The position numbers and the translations under genes were made by a program. From DATCDR01 sp036510575 (GTDB taxonomy: Bacteria; Actinomycetota; Acidimicrobiia; Acidimicrobiales; Bog-793), in contig DATCDR010000161.1 of assembly GCA_036510575.1 (NCBI GenBank), forward strand, positions 1-38,567: a stretch of DNA of 38,567 nt, read 5' to 3'. Under the pieces are notes generated by a model. That model had not been told where the DNA came from. It saw only the letters and a program-made list of their open reading frames with translations, and made no database searches. Numbering within the stretch: the stretch's first letter is position 1; every line of letters starts with the position of its first letter. Below, piece by piece: positions 33,408 through 38,567 of the stretch.

Positions 33408-34939
33408 CGGATGCTCGCAAGTACCGGGGACCGGGGATCAAGGAGGCATTCGACCCGCGGATGATCGCCGTCGCTTCCGTCACGGTGATGGGCTCGTTCA
33501 TGTCGATCCTCGACACGACGATGGTGAATATCGCGGTGCCGACCCTCGTCCGGTCCTTTCGGACCTCACTTTCGAGCGTCCAATGGGTGACGACTGGTTA
33601 CATCCTCGCTCTGGCGGTCGTCATCCCGCTCACCCGATGGGCGGCTGATCGCTTCGGTACCAAGCGTGTCTGGCTCATCTCAGTCCTGCTCTTTACCCTG
33701 GGATCGCTCCTTTGCGGCCTTTCCTGGTCGCTTCCGACCTTGATCGTCTCCCGGGTCATCCAGGGGCTTGGTGGCGGGATGATCCTGCCAACCGGTCAGA
33801 CGATCCTCGCGAGAGAGGCCGGACCTCACCGCCTGGGTCGGGTGATGACGGTTGTCGGCGTTCCGCAGTTCCTCGCCCCGCTCCTCGGTCCGGTAGCCGG
33901 TGGACTCGTGTTGTCGACGGTTTCTTGGCGGTGGATCTTCTTCATCAACTTGCCGATCGGCGTCATTGCGCTCATCCGCGGCCGAAGGATCCTCGAGCCT
34001 GGTGAGCTCGGGACCCCGGAACGCATCGACTTCCTCGGGATGGCGCTGCTCTCGCCGGGCTTCGCCCTGCTGATCTATGGAATCGCCGAATTTGGCAACG
34101 TCGGCAAGATCACGATCCTCGTCTTATCGACGTTCCTCGGCGGTCTCTTACTGCTCGGGCTCTTCATCTTGCACGCACTCCGGACAGAGCGACCGCTGCT
34201 CGACCTCCGACTTTGGAAGAACCGCAGCCTGGCCGCTGCGACCTCGGTGCTATTCATCTTCAGCTCAGGGTTGCAGGCCGCCGTCTTCTCGGTCCAGCTC
34301 TACTACCAGATAGGTCGCGGTTATTCGCCGCTCCGTGCGGCCTTCCTGCTGGCGCCGGGCGCACTCGGGGCCATGATTGCCTTGCCATTTGCAGGGACGC
34401 TGATGGACCGTCGAGGTGCGCGTGGCGTCGTCCCGATCGGACTCACGATCATCGCGTTGTCGGTCCTGCCGTTCACCCAGATCACACCGAGGACGAGCCT
34501 CCTCATGTTGTCGGGATTCTGGTTGATTCGGGGCATGGTCCTTGCTGCGACGGGAACACCTACGAACGCGGCGACGTACGCGACCCTCGAGCGAAGTCAG
34601 ATCCCGGGCGCGACCACTATCAACAACATCGCGATGCGCGTCGGCAACTCCTTTGGTGTCGCGATCGGCGCGGCGATCCTCCAGCGCAAGATCTCCGATT
34701 CCTTCCACGGCGGGAGCATCGCGGCGCTCACCAGACTCTCGACGGCTCATCGAGCGGCCGACGCGGCGACCCTTTCGAACGACTTCCGCGCGGTGTTCTG
34801 GTACACCATCGTGCTCGTCTTGCTGGCGATCATCCCGGCTCGAAACCTCCCGACGCGGCGCGGTGCCGGTAGCGCTCAAGCACCGAGGCAACAAGATGAA
34901 ATAATCACATCAATACCGATCCAGGAACCAGGTACCTGA
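33395..34939 (+). CDS. MFS drug exporter, DHA2 family (second copy)
   Basis: Up to 514 residues with about 14 membrane helices, related to the exporter at 24.5 kb. Motifs: MSILDTTMVNIAVPTLVRSF, WAADRFGTKRVWL, VIQGLGGGMILPTGQ and LLGPVAGGLVLSTVSWRW. The start is uncertain. TTG 33395 lies inside a 9-bp palindrome and has no ribosome site, while ATG 33461 (MIAVASVTVMGSF) follows AAGGAGG at 14 nt and would leave almost no cytoplasmic tail. Two palindromes upstream suggest tight control. Confidence 0.9.
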   Translation: MTRRADARKYRGPGIKEAFDPRMIAVASVTVMGSFMSILDTTMVNIAVPTLVRSFRTSLSSVQWVTTGYILALAVVIPLTRWAADRFGTKRVWLISVLLFTLGSLLCGLSWSLPTLIVSRVIQGLGGGMILPTGQTILAREAGPHRLGRVMTVVGVPQFLAPLLGPVAGGLVLSTVSWRWIFFINLPIGVIALIRGRRILEPGELGTPERIDFLGMALLSPGFALLIYGIAEFGNVGKITILVLSTFLGGLLLLGLFILHALRTERPLLDLRLWKNRSLAAATSVLFIFSSGLQAAVFSVQLYYQIGRGYSPLRAAFLLAPGALGAMIALPFAGTLMDRRGARGVVPIGLTIIALSVLPFTQITPRTSLLMLSGFWLIRGMVLAATGTPTNAATYATLERSQIPGATTINNIAMRVGNSFGVAIGAAILQRKISDSFHGGSIAALTRLSTAHRAADAATLSNDFRAVFWYTIVLVLLAIIPARNLPTRRGAGSAQAPRQQDEIITSIPIQEPGT

Positions 34940-35016
34940 TCGAGGCACGTGTCGCTGGTCCACGCAGCAACGAGACGAAGACCGATGGCGGCCACGGCTG
35001 ACCGGGTCGCTGCGCC

Positions 35017-35022
35017 TAACCT
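35017..35022 (+). promoter_or_regulatory. -10 box of a leaderless promoter for serA
   Basis: TAACCT lies 6 nt before ATG 35029, and no Shine-Dalgarno sequence is found. Confidence 0.5.
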
Positions 35023-35028
35023 GGACGG

Positions 35029-36252
35029 ATGCGAGCACTTCTTCTCGAGAACATCCATCTCGATGCAGTTTCATTACTCGACAAGGCCGGATTAGAGGTC
35101 GAATGCCTTGATCGGGCGCCGAGCGAGGACGAGCTCTGCCAGCGCTTAGAGGGCGTTCACGTGCTCGGAATTCGATCGCAGACCCAGGTCACCGAGCGCG
35201 TGCTCGAGTCTGCGAAGGCGCTCCAGGCAGTCGGGGCGTTCTGCATCGGGACAAACCAGATCGATCTTGCTTCAGCAGCGCGCTTGGGCGTCGCAGCCTT
35301 CAACGCTCCCTACTCGAACACCCGCAGCGTCGTCGAGCTCGCGCTGGCCGAGATGATCTCGCTTACTCGAAACCTCACTGGCAAGAACCAATCCATGCAC
35401 GCGGGTGTCTGGGACAAGTCGGCCGCGGGCAGCCACGAGATCCGAGGCCGTCGGCTGGGGATCGTTGGATACGGCAACATTGGCAGTCAGCTTTCCGTGA
35501 TCGCCGAGAGCCTCGGAATGTCGGTCTTCTTCTATGACGTGACCGACAAGCTCGCCCTCGGCAACGCCCGGTCCTGTGGCACCCTCGCAGAGCTCCTCGA
35601 GGCAGTAGATATCGTGACCCTGCACGTGGACGGCAGGTCGGGGAATCGCGACTTCTTCGGTGAGGAGCATTTCGCCAGGATGCGAGCGGGAAGCATCTTT
35701 CTCAACTTGAGCCGGGGTTTCGTTGTCGATCACGCTGCGCTTCGCGACCACTTGCGATCCGGTCACCTGAGTGGCGCCGCGATCGACGTCTTCCCTACTG
35801 AGCCTCGAAGCGCTGCCGACCCGTTCATCTCCGAACTGCAAGGGCTCGACAACGTGATCTTGACCCCGCACATCGGTGGGTCCACCGAGGAGGCCCAGCA
35901 AGATATCGGCAACTTCGTCGGCAACAAGCTCGTGCGGTATTTAGACAGCGGCGCGACGCCGATGTGCGTCAACCTCCCGACGCTCGACTTGCCGGTCACT
36001 CCCAAAGCCTCCCGCCTTCTCTACATCCATCACAACGTGCCGGGCGTGCTCGCGGAGGTCAACTCCCTCGTTGCCGATCACGGCATGAATATCGAGGCAC
36101 AGCTACTCGGCACTCGCGACCAGACCGGCTACGTCGTCACCGACGTTGCAACCGAGCCGCCCGACGATCTTCTTCGAGCTCTCGAGGAATTGGACGCGAC
36201 AGTTCGTCTCCGACTCATTCCGCTTTCGGCTGGCGAGGTCGTGAGCAACTGA
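35029..36252 (+). CDS. serA: D-3-phosphoglycerate dehydrogenase
   Basis: A 407-residue enzyme for the first step of serine biosynthesis, oxidising 3-phosphoglycerate with NAD+. The dinucleotide motif is GIVGYGNIGSQL near residue 145. The catalytic Arg is in LNLSRG, the Glu in DVFPTEP, the His in TPHIGGSTEEAQ. The C-terminal 75 residues (HHNVPGVLAEVNSLVADHGM) form an ACT domain, which in the E. coli type binds serine for feedback inhibition; the actinobacterial long form with an extra domain is not what is seen here. It appears leaderless, from TAACCT at 35017. A related 2-hydroxyglutarate activity is also known in this group. Confidence 0.95.
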   Translation: MRALLLENIHLDAVSLLDKAGLEVECLDRAPSEDELCQRLEGVHVLGIRSQTQVTERVLESAKALQAVGAFCIGTNQIDLASAARLGVAAFNAPYSNTRSVVELALAEMISLTRNLTGKNQSMHAGVWDKSAAGSHEIRGRRLGIVGYGNIGSQLSVIAESLGMSVFFYDVTDKLALGNARSCGTLAELLEAVDIVTLHVDGRSGNRDFFGEEHFARMRAGSIFLNLSRGFVVDHAALRDHLRSGHLSGAAIDVFPTEPRSAADPFISELQGLDNVILTPHIGGSTEEAQQDIGNFVGNKLVRYLDSGATPMCVNLPTLDLPVTPKASRLLYIHHNVPGVLAEVNSLVADHGMNIEAQLLGTRDQTGYVVTDVATEPPDDLLRALEELDATVRLRLIPLSAGEVVSN

Positions 36253-36714
36253 GCGGTTAGCACGCCTGATTTCTTAGCGCGGTAGGTAGCACCTCTAGGA
36301 GCCGTGTACCAGTTTAGCTGGACTTTTGTGGTGTCCCCGGGAGTGACAGATCCCCGGAGATAGCGGACATCTGCACATGTTTGAGGAAACCGCGAATGGC
36401 CGTCCAACCGCCACGACGTAGTCCAGTCCGTGCTGGCTGGTGGCCCAGATGGGTCCATCTGTTGTCAGCGATTCTGGATGGGCTCGTTGGCTTGTTGACC
36501 AACGTTGACCGGTAGTGGACTCTCGTTTCAAGAACCCCGGAGTCGTTGCGGCAGAACCGCCGATGGCTATCGCGTCCGGTTGTCACAGGCCCTGGCCTAA
36601 CGAGTAGCCAACGGAGAGCTTTCTCGCATTCACCTAGCCGTAAGGTCCGGTCGGTACTCTGTCCTTGGAGGCATGCCACAGCGCTGGCCGGACACGAAAG
36701 GGCGAGGAGCGAGA
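36253..36714. other. Intergenic stretch after serA without a supported gene
   Basis: No convincing gene was seen on either strand. A weak hairpin (CCAG-N5-CTGG followed by ACTTTT, 36309-36321) may be the serA terminator. Confidence 0.4.
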
Positions 36715-36896
36715 TGGCAAAATGTCGCGGACGCGGCCGTCGTACCCATCAGGTCCGTTCCCTATCGGAGCTCGCCGGCCACGCGATCCGATGCGACGAT
36801 GTTGAAGATGATGCGCGTCGAACGATCTCACCGAAGCCGCTCGATCTGCACGACGAATCGGCGCGTGAGGTCTCTGTTCGCAGCCAGAGCACGTGA
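36715..36896 (+). CDS. Possible 60-residue peptide before the adenylation enzyme
   Basis: ATG 36715 with AGGAG four bases upstream opens a 60-residue frame (MAKCRGRGRRTHQVRSLSEL ...) ending at 36896, 8 bp before the ATG of the adenylation gene, which suits translational coupling. It is basic at the start and acidic later, with no recognised family. It could equally be chance. A carrier protein (Ser-containing DSL motif) is not encoded. Confidence 0.3.
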
Positions 36897-36904
36897 GGTC
36901 GGAC

Positions 36905-38449
36905 ATGCTTCACAGAATCATCGATCAGGCGAATGCTGAGCCTGATCACATTGCGCTACAGGACCTCGATGCCGAGCTGACCTACGCCGAATTGGTTGAG
37001 GCTGCGGCTCGCCTCGCGGCCGGTCTCAGCGCGCGAGGGGTACGACAAGGGGATCGAGTAGCGCTCCTCCTGCCCAACTCTGTGGATTTCGTGGTCGCAG
37101 CGCTGGCGAGCCTTTGGATCGGCGCAATCTTCGTTCCGCTTGCCGTCACCGATCCGGAGCCGAGGCTCACCACGATTATGGGCGACTGCGCGCCCGCAAT
37201 CGTTATTGGAGTCGACGGCGCTGGTGATGAAGCAGCTCGCACGTCGCTTGGAGGGTTGCCCGTCGTCAGTATCGAGGCGCTTCGGAAAGAGGGATCGTCC
37301 ACCTCTGAGGCGTCGCCTGCATCATCACGATTGGCCTACGCGATCTACACATCTGGGACCACGGGCACCCCGAAGGGGGTGTTGATCGGCAACCCCGCAT
37401 TTCTTGCGGCAGTGGAGTCGATTGCGGTCGCACTCGGGCTCACCCGGTCCTGTCGAACGCTTTGCGTCTCGCCCTTCTACTTCGATGGCTCATTCGGCAC
37501 GCTGTACTCGACGCTCTTTGTTGGTGGGACGGCGATAATTCGACCGCGGGATGCACTCTTGTTTCCCCGCACGTTTTTTAACGCGGTCGCCACTGAGTCG
37601 ATCACCTACACCGGCTTCTCGCCGAGCTATCTCCGGATTCTCCTCGCTAGCCCGCAGCTGATGAGTCTCGCCGAGTCCACGTTGGAGATCATCGCCCTCG
37701 GTGGCGAGGCATGCTCGATCGCGGATATCCGAGCGCTCTGGGCTGTGGCACCGAACATTCGCGTGTTCAACAGATATGGCCCGACCGAGGCCACGATCGC
37801 AGTTTCGAATCTCGAGTTGACCCCCGAGAACACGGCAGATGGCATCGTGCCCCTTGGCACGCCGCACTCGGGCGTCTCCTTCCACCTCGTCGACGAGCAG
37901 GGAGGGATTGTCGCTGAGCCAGATCGCGTTGGCGAGCTCTACATCGGAGGCTCGCAGTTGATGACCGGATACTGGCGTGCGGCTGAACTTACGGATGCCG
38001 TCTTGAGGACGGACGTCGTTCCGGGCGAAACGGTCTATCGATCCGGGGATCTGGTCTATCGGAACCAGCAGGGGTTGTACGTGTATGTGGACCGTGCAGA
38101 TCGGGTGATCAAGCGAAGCGGCGTTCGCATATCGCTCATAGAGCTCAGCGAGACGTTCCGAGCGCTCGACGGCGTCTCCGCCGCCGCTTGTGTCGTCTTC
38201 GACGACGATGACGAGCTCGGCATAGTTGCGTTCGTAGTTGCCGAGGAGTCGATGTCCATTCGAGATCTTCAACTGGCCGCTCGTGACGTGCTGCCGGACA
38301 CGATGCTGCCCGACAGAATCGAAATCATCGACTCCTTTCCACTCGCGCACTCGAGCAAGATCGACGAACGGGCACTGCTCGCATCCGTTGGTCTTCGACC
38401 GCTCCAAGCGGCCCCTGTGGCCGGCGAAGCGGTCAGCCCCGACATCTAG
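36905..38449 (+). CDS. Stand-alone NRPS-like adenylation enzyme
   Basis: A 514-residue ANL-superfamily amino-acid-type ligase. Core motifs: A3 AIYTSGTTGTPKGV, A4 FYFDGSFG (the Asp that binds an amino group is kept), A5 NRYGPTEATI, A7 YRSGDLVY, A8 DRADRVIKRSGVRIS, and the A10 lysine in PLAHSSKIDERAL. It resembles D-alanine ligase DltA and NRPS A domains. There is no carrier or condensation domain, so the activated acid must be loaded on a separate carrier, perhaps beyond the window. GAGG stands 6 nt before ATG 36905. The substrate is unknown. Confidence 0.88.
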   Translation: MLHRIIDQANAEPDHIALQDLDAELTYAELVEAAARLAAGLSARGVRQGDRVALLLPNSVDFVVAALASLWIGAIFVPLAVTDPEPRLTTIMGDCAPAIVIGVDGAGDEAARTSLGGLPVVSIEALRKEGSSTSEASPASSRLAYAIYTSGTTGTPKGVLIGNPAFLAAVESIAVALGLTRSCRTLCVSPFYFDGSFGTLYSTLFVGGTAIIRPRDALLFPRTFFNAVATESITYTGFSPSYLRILLASPQLMSLAESTLEIIALGGEACSIADIRALWAVAPNIRVFNRYGPTEATIAVSNLELTPENTADGIVPLGTPHSGVSFHLVDEQGGIVAEPDRVGELYIGGSQLMTGYWRAAELTDAVLRTDVVPGETVYRSGDLVYRNQQGLYVYVDRADRVIKRSGVRISLIELSETFRALDGVSAAACVVFDDDDELGIVAFVVAEESMSIRDLQLAARDVLPDTMLPDRIEIIDSFPLAHSSKIDERALLASVGLRPLQAAPVAGEAVSPDI

Positions 38450-38567
38450 CTACGACAACCGATGTCTGCTCGGCGTGCCGATCGTTGAATGGGTCGGACC
38501 GTTTCTCGCCGGTTGGCTCGGTCGCATCGCCGACAGGTCTTCCCCGTGTCATCCATCGCTGGCGAAG
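38450..38567. other. Window end without a supported gene
   Basis: 118 bp after the adenylation gene. A frame opening at ATG 38489 runs off the window but has no ribosome site or recognisable content. Confidence 0.3.

Noticed and set aside
38489..38567. Frame starting at ATG 38489 that runs off the window
   Set aside because: Too short to judge and no ribosome site.

Overview
The window is high-GC DNA from an actinobacterium. Supporting signs are an F420-dependent (Ddn/DUF385) nitroreductase-like gene, an FxsA protein, frequent GTG starts, and several genes that look leaderless, with a TANNNT -10 box 5-7 nt before the start codon. A soil or uncultured actinobacterial lineage fits, but the genus cannot be told from the sequence. 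No rRNA, tRNA or CRISPR array was seen.

Layout. 1-4.6 kb is a potassium-uptake operon: the 3' end of kdpB, kdpC, a short KdpD without a histidine kinase, and a KimA-type K+ transporter. 4.7-10.5 kb holds housekeeping and accessory genes in mixed orientation: an ACT protein, a small secreted protein, a doubly frameshifted AHSA1/SRPBCC gene, a conserved hypothetical, a FrnE-like DsbA oxidoreductase, a type II NADH dehydrogenase and a secreted SGNH hydrolase. 10.5-14.8 kb is a minus-strand run: a ThDP enzyme, a secreted phospholipase-D-like protein, a deazaflavin nitroreductase and FxsA. At 15.0-16.6 kb an SDR/epimerase gene and a TetR gene diverge around two matching operator-like palindromes. 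A TfoX-N protein follows, then an intact IS110-family element (17.2-18.45 kb) whose non-coding end may encode a bridge RNA.

18.7-27.3 kb carries a small hypothetical protein, a PlsY-like acyltransferase, an NTF2-like protein next to an intradiol dioxygenase, a ROK fructokinase, a serine beta-lactamase-family hydrolase, a DHA2-type MFS exporter and a TTC38-like TPR protein. 27.4-32.3 kb looks catabolic and partly decayed: an ASCH protein, a 3-hydroxyisobutyrate-dehydrogenase-family reductase, a remnant of a peptide-ABC binding protein, a frameshifted DUF899 gene, an enolase-superfamily (mandelate racemase-like) enzyme and a divergent Gfo/Idh/MocA gene with two frameshifts. 32.5-38.5 kb has a PPOX-family flavoprotein, a second DHA2 MFS exporter behind two palindromes, SerA, and a stand-alone NRPS-like adenylation enzyme.

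The most notable items are the kinase-less KdpD beside KimA, the paired operators in the SDR/TetR intergenic region, the IS110 element with its candidate bridge-RNA region, and the recurring paired frameshifts, which could be real decay or assembly indels. I did not find a clearly new multi-gene system.
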